This document shows, one piece after another, positions 12,901 to 22,593 of a DNA stretch of 64,000 nt. Source of the DNA: Neodiprion pinetum (Eukaryota > Arthropoda > Insecta > Hymenoptera > Diprionidae). A program made the position numbers and the translations under genes. The DNA is taken from NCBI RefSeq assembly GCF_021155775.2, contig NC_060236.1, forward strand, positions 33,132,548 to 33,196,547, given 5' to 3'. The first letter of the stretch is position 1. Every line of letters begins with the position of its first letter. The notes under the pieces were generated by a model. The model had not been told where the DNA came from and did no database searches. It was given only the letters and a program-made list of their open reading frames with translations.

Positions 12901-13866
12901 TGAATTTTTCGATGACGAAAACCAATTTCTAGACTGTTGAACATTGCAAATTTATTTTTCGGTAATTTTAGAACCAAGGATCGAACAGATACAACCAAAA
13001 AAGGTCAGTAATTCGGACAAGTTCAACAACTGCCCTTACCTTAATCCCCTACGAGAATGCAAGTGAAGAAGTAGTTTGAAGGTTTCGGGGTGAATGAATT
13101 TTCGAAATTCGAGGCAAAAATTGTCCCTTACGCTATGCAATATCGCGGCAAGGTTTTCGGTCAAGGAGTCGACAGAGGTCGCCACCTTCCGAGCCTCCAT
13201 TTCTAGCTCATTAAGGACGTTGTGATCGAGAATGGGAAGCTGAGGTGTGAGTGCCTGCCTGTAGAGGCAAGGCGTCGAACTCCTCGAGCCAGGAAACGAG
13301 GGCGTCTCTCCTCTCTTGGTTATCGGACTCGAGAGCTTTATTTTGCTCTCCAAATCCTCGGTGACGAAGAGGACCATGTCTCCCTCCTGAGTGACAGTGC
13401 CTTGGAGATGGAGGTATTTGATCGCCTTGTTATAGCTCGGCGGTTGGATAATCTCGATAGGTCCATCGTCGTCCTCCTCGGCACTGAGATCGTCGTTTTT
13501 CAGCTCAAGACTGTTGGGCCTCGGATTGTTGGAGTCCAATTTCTCCCCGTCCAAGTCGGGGGATTCCATCAATGAACGGAGATCCGACATCGGCGGCGAC
13601 GATTGGGAATCGAATGATATTTCCGAGTAGGAAGCTGTCATCTCGTGGAGCTAAGATGGCGGTGCGGAAACCAAACGACGGAAAGAAAATGTAGAAAAAA
13701 AATGACAAAAATTAAATTTTTTCAACATGTCAGACTGCTCGTCTTGTCCAGTTATTTCTTCTAACCTTACTTTGTCCTCGTCATAGTCGAATCCTCCCGG
13801 TTTATCACCGCGAGTTGAACCATCTATCGGAAGTCTCGCCGTTCTCTCGTCGTCCTTGGTGTCCAT
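9941..13866 (-). CDS. BORCS6: BORCS6, BLOC-1-related complex subunit 6 (lyspersin family)
   Basis: This is a subunit of BORC, the eight-protein complex on the cytosolic face of lysosomes that recruits Arl8 and couples lysosomes to kinesin for outward transport. Four exons join cleanly: 13866-13771, 13650-13132, 12497-12337 and 9992-9941 (828 nt, 275 aa). The N-terminal half is acidic and Ser/Pro-rich, so probably disordered. The conserved family domain occupies roughly residues 185-275. It starts near LDHNVLNELEMEARKVA, passes through DAVDHNIKSMYQLMAKCEEL, and ends in KEMKRMLELFENTM. All donors are consensus (GTAAGG, GTAAGG, GTGAGT) and phases are 0, 0 and 2. The first exon is supported by an in-frame junction that places Leu-His-Glu before the downstream Met at 13641, which is an alternative start. 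The final 52-nt exon lies 2.3 kb away behind a repeat-bearing intron and is easily missed. The gene is divergent with the TMEM45-like gene and probably shares its promoter region. Confidence 0.92.
10158..10455. repeat. 121-bp tandem repeat, about 2.5 copies, in BORCS6 intron 3
   Basis: GGGGTCA-led units start at 10158, 10279 and 10400, a constant period of 121 bp. Each unit contains the block GAAATTCGAAAATTCAAAA or a close variant, then GGCGGA. The first two units continue into CAATATGGCGGA. The copies are clearly diverged. The repeat sits wholly inside the last BORCS6 intron and keeps frames open on both strands without encoding a recognisable protein. Confidence 0.88.
11748..11771. repeat. 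GA dinucleotide microsatellite
   Basis: A run of about ten AG units in the last intron of BORCS6. Confidence 0.9.
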
Positions 13867-14463
13867 TTTATTTCCCTTATTTCAATTTTCACACTCACGC
13901 TTTTGACACTTCTTCACTCGATTCACCCTTCAAAGAAATACTTTTACGTGTTGGGTTTCGTTACACAACATACCCACTGACATCGATGTGTTCAGCTCAC
14001 CGTTGCTAACGAGGTTCGTCCTACACAGCAGAGGGGGAACCACTTTACGATTAGCGTAGCTTCGGTGATAGAGATTTCCTACTTTCCGGCTGGTGAATGA
14101 ATCGCGTCCTCTGCACATGCGCAAGGTTTCTTTGTGTGTCGCCATCTTTAAAAAAGGCCATGCCGTGGTTTAGCTAGTAGCTGTGATCGAATCAGTTTGT
14201 GATGTATGAATGTGTGCGCGGGCAAATATTCATTGTTTACATTTAGTCTGATAAGTTTAGTGCGGTTGAATTAGGGAAAAAATATACATAATCTTGACAA
14301 TTGCCTGAAGGTTGGTAAACAAGACATTGATTAATCTACGCGAATACGTCACTGACCCTGTAATAATTGAGAGACTATTTTGTTTCCAGAAAATCTCTTA
14401 CGTCAGCAGATAAAAAAAGAAAAATAAATTTAACAAAAAAAAAGAAAAAAAAGAATATTAAAA
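13867..14463. promoter_or_regulatory. Shared upstream region between BORCS6 and the TMEM45-like gene
   Basis: About 600 bp separate the BORCS6 start codon (minus strand) from the TMEM45-like start codon (plus strand), so both 5' ends and promoters must lie here. The BORCS6-proximal half has higher CpG content and the TMEM45-proximal end is A-rich. No TATA box or named operator is evident. The bidirectional-promoter role is inferred from geometry only. Confidence 0.5.
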
Positions 14464-15270
14464 ATGGACCGGAATGACAGTGCCTTGGGCTATATATTAT
14501 CTGGTTGCATATTCTATGTATTTGGATTGAAGTGGTGCTACGAATACGCTAAATACTGGCACAGTCACCGTGATTTGGATCACGAACGAGAACCGACGAA
14601 GCTCGTCAGGGCTTCTCGGAACTGCCAGAAACTGTTACGACGACATCCGCTGGAGGGAACCCTCAAGTTATTAGCGACCGCGATGGGCTTGGCAAGCACC
14701 CTCACGGGAAACTTGCCTAACAGCGTTGAGACGGCGCCATCGCCGAAGGTGGTGCACGCTACAATTTACCTCTTTTTTGCGCTCTCAGGCCTCGTCGATG
14801 TTCTCACTTTCTACTTTCCCCACGTCGTGAGCGACGGTCTGGCCAAAATGGCGCTTGCCCAGGCCTTCTTTATCGAGGGATTTTTATTTTTGTGGACCAG
14901 CCAGTCCAATAACTCTGCGATAGTCTTGGCTAGGATCGTCTGGACCAGCTCCTTTGCCGTCGTTCTCGAGTTGGTCTGGCCCGAGATGAAGCTCCTCAGG
15001 GCAGCTTCCACTCTGCTTCACGGTAGCTGGCTCGCTCACATGGTCAGAACCAGGGTGGAATGCAATTTTGCCACACTTGTGGAATGTAATCTTGAATCTC
15101 TGAAAATCGAGACTCTTGCTCTTTCCTTCTCCTGGCACTTTGCAGCTTCATTTATTGTCACACTCTGCGTAGTCGCGGTCACAAGAAGTTGCGCGCCGAA
15201 ACTGAGGCCTGATGATCCTCCCGAAATCCCCATCTATGATTACTGCCATGACGTAGATCAGAGAGTTTAG
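14464..15270 (+). CDS. TMEM45-family (DUF716) multi-pass membrane protein
   Basis: One uninterrupted frame encodes 268 aa with several hydrophobic segments, roughly at residues 8-25, 65-85, 96-118, 123-145, 152-172 and 222-245. The segment order, the GLVDVLTFYFP-type helix and the late LLHGSWLAHM segment resemble TMEM45A/B (DUF716) proteins, whose biochemical role is poorly known. The gene is divergent: where relatives carry a His-rich HxxGR...DxxxH stretch after the AFFIEG segment, this protein reads WTSQSNNSAIVLARI and lacks those histidines. It is intronless, unlike every other gene here, so it may be a retrocopy-derived member. The start ATG directly follows an A-rich leader. Its nearest neighbours are BORCS6 (head-to-head) and DBT (tail-to-tail). 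The family call rests on fold-like pattern recognition without an alignment. Confidence 0.75.
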   Translation: MDRNDSALGYILSGCIFYVFGLKWCYEYAKYWHSHRDLDHEREPTKLVRASRNCQKLLRRHPLEGTLKLLATAMGLASTLTGNLPNSVETAPSPKVVHATIYLFFALSGLVDVLTFYFPHVVSDGLAKMALAQAFFIEGFLFLWTSQSNNSAIVLARIVWTSSFAVVLELVWPEMKLLRAASTLLHGSWLAHMVRTRVECNFATLVECNLESLKIETLALSFSWHFAASFIVTLCVVAVTRSCAPKLRPDDPPEIPIYDYCHDVDQRV

Positions 15271-15630
15271 GGCCAAATTTGTTCAGCTTGTGATACATGA
15301 AAAAGCCAGGTCGCCTTGATAGATCCCAACTTCTGATCTCTGATCACAGTAACACGATTTATTAGCTATTTTATAAATGTGCCTTGTTTATTTTTGCTCG
15401 CAACCTGTAAAGACGTCTCAAGTGGTTCATTTTGTTTTCTCATTAATTTTTTTATTTACTCAATTTTTACTCGTATATTGTAATTAATAATATTGTCGAT
15501 TCACGTACCAATTTTATTTAGCTATATCGATCGTCTTTACAGCAACTCGCTTTTAGTATCTAATACTTATTGCCACATGATCAAGTTGTTCTCGTTATTA
15601 ACGTGCCTAAGGTAAACAATGTTTTTATAC

Positions 15631-15636
15631 AATAAA
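15631..15636 (+). terminator. Proximal candidate polyadenylation signal AATAAA
   Basis: An AATAAA hexamer about 360 nt after the TMEM45-like stop, in T-rich sequence. It would give a shorter 3' UTR than the distal signal. Confidence 0.4.
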
Positions 15637-15954
15637 TTTGTATATAATATTTTTTGTGATATTACTGTAACATACAATGAAAAAGTGTTATTATTCAACC
15701 AGTCGCCAATTGCCAGTGCCTCACATGATATATGTAATCATGATGTATTTTAATACCGTGTAATTGTAATATTGTATAGTCTTATATGCATATAAGCGTT
15801 GTTAAATCTTGTACACTGTTATCCAGATCTTGAACTTCTAGATCTGCTCTTCCAAAAATATTGTACATCTACATGTACATACATGTTTATGTGAATGTTC
15901 TTTACAACGATCGAAATATTGTGCCTATATGAAATTTGTAAGTCAACACTTTCG

Positions 15955-15960
15955 AATAAA
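15955..15960 (+). terminator. Distal candidate polyadenylation signal AATAAA
   Basis: An AATAAA hexamer followed within about 20-40 nt by a T/G-rich stretch (TGTCGATTTTGTTTTTTC), which is the usual downstream element. It would give a 3' UTR of roughly 0.7 kb for the TMEM45-like gene. Confidence 0.55.
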
Positions 15961-16125
15961 TTTAAAAAACTGATATTTGAATGTCGATTTTGTTTTTTCT
16001 ACCATAAGAGTTGTAGTATTATAAAGTACAAAAACAATCAGACCTGAGAAATCTCCCAGCAGTGATCCTGCCGTACAGTTGTTCGAAATTTAAAAGTCTA
16101 CCTCGCGCTATGTTCGTCATCATTA

Positions 16126-17927
16126 TCAGTTCATTACCAACAGCGCGGGATTCTCCAAGTAGTATTTCCAGAGGTTTGAGAATTTAGCTATCGTCGCACC
16201 GTCGACCACCCGATGGTCTGCGGCCCAACTAACCGACAGTATCTGGGCTGCGACTACCTTATCATCGGCGTCGAAACGAGGCAGTTTTTGTGTTCTTCCT
16301 ACCGCACCGATCACTATTTGCGGTGGTAATATCACAGGCTTTGTGTACGTCCCGCCGACCTGTGTGCAACGATTAATAAAATTGACGATTTTCACTACTC
16401 TTCATCTCTGTGTTCTACATTTTTTAAACACTACTTACCACTCCGATGTTGGACAAGGTGAATGTGCCACCCGCCAAGTCGCTCAGTGGTATGGCTGTCC
16501 TTTTTCCGAGTTCCTGGAGCCTGTTGAGCTCCTTAGCGATGGTCACGACGTCGAGATTCTGAACGTTCTTTACGTTCGGCACGACCAGACCCTCCGGAGT
16601 ATCCATGGCCACGCATATGTTGTGCCACGGTAGTACTTCGACGGTTTGAGTATCTTCGTTCAGCCTGGCATTGAGTTCGGGAAACTTTTCAAGAGCCTTT
16701 GATATCGCCTTTATGAAGAATGGCATGTAGGTCAGAGCAATCCCCCGTTCCTTCATGGCGGCTTTGACCTCATCCCTTAACTTGACGAGTTTCGTCACGT
16801 CGCATTCGTCGCTGTAAACGAAGTGCGGGATGCTCTGAAATGAAATTCTTTACAATCTGTGCAATGAATTGTTCAACAAATGTGTCCTAAGAGTCCTTAA
16901 GATTTTGACTCTGGGTAGATTTTGGCACGCGGTAGGACTCACCAGAGAGCGTGTCATTGTTGTCCACATGTGTTTCGCGTATCCTTTGAGGGCAACGGTT
17001 TTAACCTCTCCTTGGACTCGATTCGTTTTATCAGGCTGCCTTTGCGGCTTGGTTGATTCCTCGATGTCACTGTCAGACGTCTCGTTGTCATCGTATGAAA
17101 GAAGGTCCTCCTTTAGTATTCTGCCATTTTTACCCGTTCCGACGACGTCTTTCAATCGAATACCCTTCTCCATGGCTATTCTCCTGACAGCAGGAGTGGT
17201 GAGAACTTTTCCGATCAGGGATTCCCGGGAGGCCTCACTCCCCCGCTGATGTTCAGTGTTGAGGCTTGTTTTCTCCTGGGGGGATATTTCAGTTGTCCCC
17301 GAAACTTCTTCGTTCCCATTTTCCCCCTCGTCATCCAGCTCTATGTCGACCAGCGGTTGTCCGACTAAAGCGATTTCGTCTACCTTAAATCGGAGGGCTT
17401 TTATCATCCCGTCGTATCGGCTGGTTATAGTGACCGAAGCCTTGTCGCTTTGTACTTCGCAGACTTCGTCGAATTGGCTCACTTTGTCTCCAGGTTTGAC
17501 GAACCTGAGGTAAAGAAATAGTCAACCATTTGTCACCCTGTCTGATACTGTCGTTCGACACTTTCAATGCGGGAATGTTACAGGCTGTCTCAATTTGTTT
17601 CGTGTAACACAAACATGGGAGATGATTGAAGTCGCTCACCATTCTTTGACCGTGACCTCACGAATTCCTTCCCCAATGTCGGACAATTTGAACGGCACTA
17701 CGCGACCCTGAAGCGAAACCGAGGTCGATACGGATCTGAGAACAGCCTCGAGTTTGATGTTCTTAGGCTGAAAAAGAGCAAAAAATTTACGAATCCGATA
17801 TACCGATTAAAGCGGTTCGAGATAAGGAAAGTAACGGTACGATTGATCACTGATAAGCAATAATACGTGCACCATTTACCGGTAGAACCAATCTACTAGT
17901 AGCTAGATGACGAACGAAGAACGTCAT
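16126..17927 (-). CDS. Dbt: DBT, lipoamide acyltransferase (E2) of branched-chain alpha-keto acid dehydrogenase
   Basis: This is the E2 core of the mitochondrial complex that oxidatively decarboxylates the keto acids of Leu, Ile and Val. It transfers the acyl group from the lipoyl arm to CoA. Five exons join in phase: 17927-17880, 17767-17640, 17504-16943, 16834-16439 and 16359-16126 (1368 nt, 455 aa). Residues 1-30 are basic and hydroxylated, like a mitochondrial presequence. The lipoyl domain follows (about 38-115), with the acceptor lysine in QSDKAS near residue 80. After an acidic linker comes the E1/E3-binding domain (about 158-195, TPAVRRIAMEKGI...GRILKEDL). The acyltransferase domain runs from about 220 to the end and carries the catalytic signature DHRVVDG with His427 and Asp431. 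Conserved SNIG and GGTYTKPVI elements separate this E2 from pyruvate and oxoglutarate E2s. The length is close to vertebrate DBT. No catalytic residue is missing. Confidence 0.95.
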
Positions 17928-18619
17928 TGCGATGTTGCAACGAGTTGACCGCACAGTTCTGCAGTTACTGGCAATCAGAGCGATATTCATACCGCGTTAA
18001 GCGTTGAGCTGATTATACGTCGATACCGAAACAAAGTGACGAGCGTTCTCCGTTTGCCCGCCTTACCGTACAAGTAATGGCCGCGCTTCTTACGGAATAG
18101 CATTTAATCACGAACGTCAGATTCATGCTCGGTGCGATTAATTCTTACGTAACTTACTCGCTTGAGAAACAACAACTGATAACAGCACTGCGAAATCAAA
18201 CATAACCGAGTCGCGCATCGTCTTATACATCTCAGGTACGTATTTCCCCAGCTTTTTTCTTCATTTTGTAAAAATCTGGGTGGTTTGTCGCGTGAAGATA
18301 ATTTCAGCTTGAGGAATCCCCCTCCCCCCCCCCCCCGTCAGTTTCAATTCTTCAATTATCTTGTAATATTTTGGATAAATGAGGTGGACAACGATATCTG
18401 TTGTGTTTTGCTTTATTCCTTTTATTTCACCAACTGGTTCGTACAGCGCTTACTTAACACCTCGGATACCGAGTACATACTGGCGTGTCTATATCGACAC
18501 GCTTGCTCGAACACATACACACGTGTCTACGCTTACCCCTATTCCCCACATACATTGCCTGTATTCCATACTACTACACTCTCTCTGACTATAAAAAAAA
18601 AAATGTTTTAATCGTTGTC
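17928..18619. other. Gap between DBT and the retrotransposon
   Basis: The upstream region of DBT (minus strand) and the sequence beyond the 3' end of the retroelement. It holds a poly-C run at about 18320-18339 and no gene. If the element's 3' LTR survives it should lie near 18.3-18.6 kb, but I could not match it to any sequence upstream of gag. Confidence 0.5.
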
Positions 18620-21600
18620 TTATTTTTCTGTGTGATTTCGGATTCGCTCTGACCGCCGTGTCATTAATGGTATTGCATCAACATCTGCACTTTGTTTGAC
18701 ACATTCTTCCGGCGATTCGGTAATGCGATACAGTTTCATCTGGTTGCTATGCCGTTTCCATACTATATTAGGTGAAATTTCTACAAGGTAAGTTACCCCT
18801 GATACTGATTCTTTTAAAACTTTGGCTTTTACCCATGATGAATGCGTCCCCCGATAATCTGTAACCATGACTGTATCTCCTACTTTGAAATGTGAGCGGT
18901 TTCTTCCGATATAATTTTTTTTTTGCCTCGAATGCGTTTCATCAACCGTTTCCTGTACATAATGCGGGCATAAAAGCGACAAACAATTCCGTAATTCACG
19001 GTTAAGAAATAACTTTGTCGGCGACTGATTTGTTGACGTTTGCGGGGTCGACCTGTAATCATGTAGGAATTGCTGTGTGGCATCCTCTAAATTCATGTTG
19101 TTCATCATCATACATTTAATTTTTCGTTTGTATGTGTCTACAAAATTTTCGGCCGCGCCGTTTGTCGCTGGGTGGTGTGGCGGAATCCTACTGTAGCGTA
19201 TACCGTGCTTTTTTGTGAATTCTTTAAATTTATAACCACGAAATGATTGGAAATTGTCTGTAACTAAATTTATCGGGTACCCGTATCGAGAAAACAAGTC
19301 GGAAAAGTTTTTGATTGTAGCCGTTTCGGTCATATTATTCATAATGAAAGCTTCAGGCCATTTTGAATGGCTATCGATTACCATTAATACCATTTTGTCA
19401 TTGATTGGTCCAAGAAAATCTGCGTGTATTCGGTGCCATGGCGTAGTTGGCCATCCCCATGGAGTTAACGGTATTTTCATCGGTTTCTTATTTGTTTTTA
19501 AGCAGGGTAAACAGGATTTTGTTATCTGATCAATATCATCGTCGATGTTTGGCCACCAAACATACCCACGGGCTAACGCTTTCGTTTTACGTATTCCAAA
19601 GTGGCTACAGTGTAATTCTTTTAAAACTAAAGTGCGTAATTTATTCGGTATAATTACTCTGTGGCCCCATAATAAACAACTATTTTCCACCGCTAACGCG
19701 TCTTTTTTGCGCCAATACACTTTTATTTCTGTTTCTTTTGGTTCCCTTTCAGGCCATCCATTCAAACAAAATGTTAAAATTTTGCACAGCACTTTATCCT
19801 CGCGCGTCGCTTTTTGGACTTGCTTCCAATACAATGTCGCGAAATCGAATGTTATGATATTGTTCAAAAAGGTATCTGGCATGTCTTGTATAACTGCGAA
19901 TCTCTTATCATTTTTATCATCGTCACTTGGTATGGAAAGCCTGCTCAGCCAATCTGCATAATTATCTTTTCCTTTTGTGTGCGTAATTTTGTAATTGAAT
20001 GCAGCTAAAAATGCCGCCCATCTCTGTAACTGCGCTGTGGCTATGGTTGGAATTGATTTTTCCGGATGCAATATGCGGATAGCGCGGCATTGTCTGTTTG
20101 TAGGGTGAAAAGGGAACCAAATCGAAATTCATAGAATGATTTTATACCAAATGTAATTGCAAGCCCTTCTTTGTCCAATTGAGAATAACTGCATTCATGA
20201 GTTTTTAGTAATCGGCTTGCATATTGAACCGGGCGATCGTAGTTGTTCTCATCTTTGTGAGCCAGTACTGCTGAAACGCCGTAAGGTAACGCATCGCATG
20301 TAAGCACAATGGGTTTCTTCGGGTCAAAGTGAACTAAAATTTTATCCGATGTAAGTTCTTTTTTTATATTTTGGAATGCTACCTCGCATTCCTTGGACCA
20401 TTAAAACTTACTATTTTTGTCCAAATTATTATACAACGGTTTCAATCTTGTAGCTAAGCGCGGTAAAAATCTGCCATAATAATTTATAGACCCCGAAAAG
20501 CTCCGCAATTGTGCCACAACCGATGGTCTCGGCGCTTCGCGTAGACATTTTATATTTTTTTCCATTGGTTGTATGCCTTCTTCGTTGATGCGATATCCTA
20601 GATACTCTATATCTGTTTGGAAAAATTTACCTTTATTGAAGTTAATCTTAAGTCCTGCTTCATTTAATCTTTTAAATGCTTCGTACAAATTATTGCAGTG
20701 ATCTATTGTTGTTTTAGCCGTAACAATGATGTCGTCTATCAATACTGGGACGTTCGGGATTCCTATGAGGAGCGTGGAAATTGCTCTTTGAAATGACCCT
20801 GGCCCTGTTGCAATGCCATACCATAATCTCAAGCATTTGTATAATCCAATATGTGTTACTATGGTCATGATCTCTTGGGATTTTTCGTCGACCGGCATTT
20901 GCAAAAAAGCCTCAGAGAAGTCTATTACTGAATATGCTATTCCCCCTGCTAATATTGAAAATATCTCTTCAATTCTTGGCATAGGGAAGTGATCTATTAT
21001 GATAAATGGGTTGACTGTGACCTTGTAATTTCCAACTATTCGAGTAGATCCGTCTTTCTTTAGTAACGGAATAATGGGCGTTCCCCATTCGCTGTAATTG
21101 ATCGGTTGAATAATATTATTATCTTTCAGACGATGTAATTCGGCTTCTACTTTCGGTTTCAATGAAACGGGGACTTTGTATGGCTGCATGAATTTTGGCT
21201 TGGCATCCGATTTCAATTGAATTTCCACGCTTCCCTTTGTAAATAAACCGAATCCCGGGGTGAAGACATATTTAAAATCTTTTTTCAATTTCTCAATAGT
21301 TTCAGTACTATAATTTCGGATATTATTTACTTCCGAGTTTTGCTTAGGGTTTTGTAACCGAATCGGCCACATTTTTAATTTGTAGAGCCATTCTCGACCG
21401 ACAATTGGATGGCCGTTATTATCTATTACGTATAATTTTTGGTTATCTATTTTTGAACCTTTGTGTACCGAAACGATTATTACGCCTTTTACTGCTATGT
21501 TTTTGTCATCATAAGAACCTAAATTTAGTGTTGGTGGTAACAGAGGACTGTCCCGAAAGTATTCATTGTAAACATAAAGTGGAATGGCTGCGACATTTGC

Positions 21601-21762
21601 TCCTGAATCGACTTCCATGCTTAATGTAACGTTGTTTATTTGAGAGTTTTCGAAATGCGGTGGTATTTCAAAATAATTATTTGTGTCACTTGTTTTTATC
21701 ATGTACAAGTCTGATACAAAGCGATTCTTGTCGTTGAGATCGTCCACGTTAAGCGTTTGCAA
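18620..21762 (-). pseudogene. pol: Retrotransposon pol (protease-RT-RNase H-integrase), two breaks
   Basis: The order of domains is aspartic protease (VDSGANVAAIPL near the start), reverse transcriptase (SEWGTPIIPLLKKDGS, then the catalytic VLIDDIIV box, where the usual aromatic before x-Asp-Asp is not evident), RNase H (TCDALPYG...SYSQLDKEGLA) and integrase. Integrase has a zinc-binding LHCSHFG...CLPC motif and D,D,E positions in HADFLGP, LVTDN and AAENFV. A stop at 20401-20403 falls just after the RT connection, and reading resumes in the same frame. A one-base deletion near 20.06 kb shifts the frame within RNase H. The rest, to the stop at 18620, is open for 483 codons. Confidence 0.9.
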
Positions 21763-22593
21763 TTCGTTCCTAGATTTTCCGTTAGATTCTCGATCTTCGA
21801 TTGCTCATTTTGGATGTTATTGACTCTACCTGTCTGATTGCTTTTTTGGGGACACATTTTAAATATGTGTCCTTGTTTTCCACAGTCGCTACAGTATTTA
21901 TATCTTAACGAACATTGAGCTTTCAGGTGGTTGTTTTTACAGCAGCAATGACACGCTCGAGCCCCTTGTTGTGTTGTTGATCGTCGTCTGCTGGTGCTGG
22001 CCCGGTCCTGCCGTTGATATCTGTTTCCGCGGTCGTCATTGTTGCTTGACCTTGTGTAGTTGAACGTTGACACCGAGTTCTCTGGGTGCGAATTATTTTT
22101 GGATTTTGAATTTTTCGTGGCCATTTCAACGATTTTAGCTGTTTCGGTGAATTCCTTTGATGTCTTGCTTGACATTTTTAACAGTTCGTATCTAGTTAAA
22201 TCATCCTTGACTCCATTAATCAACTGGTCTATGATGTTTTTTTCTAATTCGGCTTCCGTGAATTTATATTTTGCCGCTAGTATTTTGATAGCTAAGGCAA
22301 CATCTTCTATCGGTTCATCCTCCTTTTGCTTTCGATTTCGGAAATTTACCCGTTCTAGGAATTCGTTTTTGGTTGCATCGTGTAGCGACGTGCCTTTATC
22401 GCATAAAGTTTTATAGTCCATTGTCACTAAATCTTCGTTGTTACACGATGCTTTGATTGAATTTTGTTAATAATAAAGCACTTTTCTTGACCGTCGGGAT
22501 GTCGTTCAGTGTTACAAAAGCCTCTAGTTGGCTCAGAAACGCTGCCCATTTTCCACCTTTCTTGAACGACTCGATTTCACCCATGTACGCCAT
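21699..22593 (-). pseudogene. gag: Retrotransposon gag, frame-broken
   Basis: The N-terminal capsid-like part starts at an ATG at 22593 and runs to a stop at 22441. The same protein then continues in a different frame to 21699, so one indel near 22.45 kb breaks it. The second part ends in a nucleocapsid region with two Cys-rich knuckles: CHCC...HLKAQC (atypical spacing) and CSDCGKQGHIFKMC (CX2CX4HX4C). The latter is the RNA-binding signature of retroelement Gag. The tail overlaps the start of pol by about 60 bases in the -1 frame. Confidence 0.82.

Larger units (their letters stand above)
15271..16125. other. 3' UTR of the TMEM45-like gene and convergent intergenic gap
   Basis: This AT-rich stretch lies between two convergent genes. 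It holds two plausible plus-strand polyadenylation signals and no coding frame. The 3' UTR of DBT must also end here, coming from the other strand. Confidence 0.7.
18620..22593 (-). mobile_element. Ty3/gypsy-type retrotransposon, internal region, decayed
   Basis: Minus-strand gag-protease-RT-RNase H-integrase order identifies a Ty3/gypsy (Metaviridae-type) element. There is no envelope frame. The internal region spans about 4 kb, and gag and pol overlap in frames related by -1, as in many members. At least three lesions mark it as inactive: a frame change inside gag near 22.45 kb, an in-frame stop at 20401-20403 after the RT domain, and a one-base loss near 20.06 kb inside RNase H. Otherwise the frames are long and the motifs intact, so decay is modest. 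Neither LTRs nor a primer-binding site could be recognised. It sits between DBT and mGluR and interrupts neither. Confidence 0.9.
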
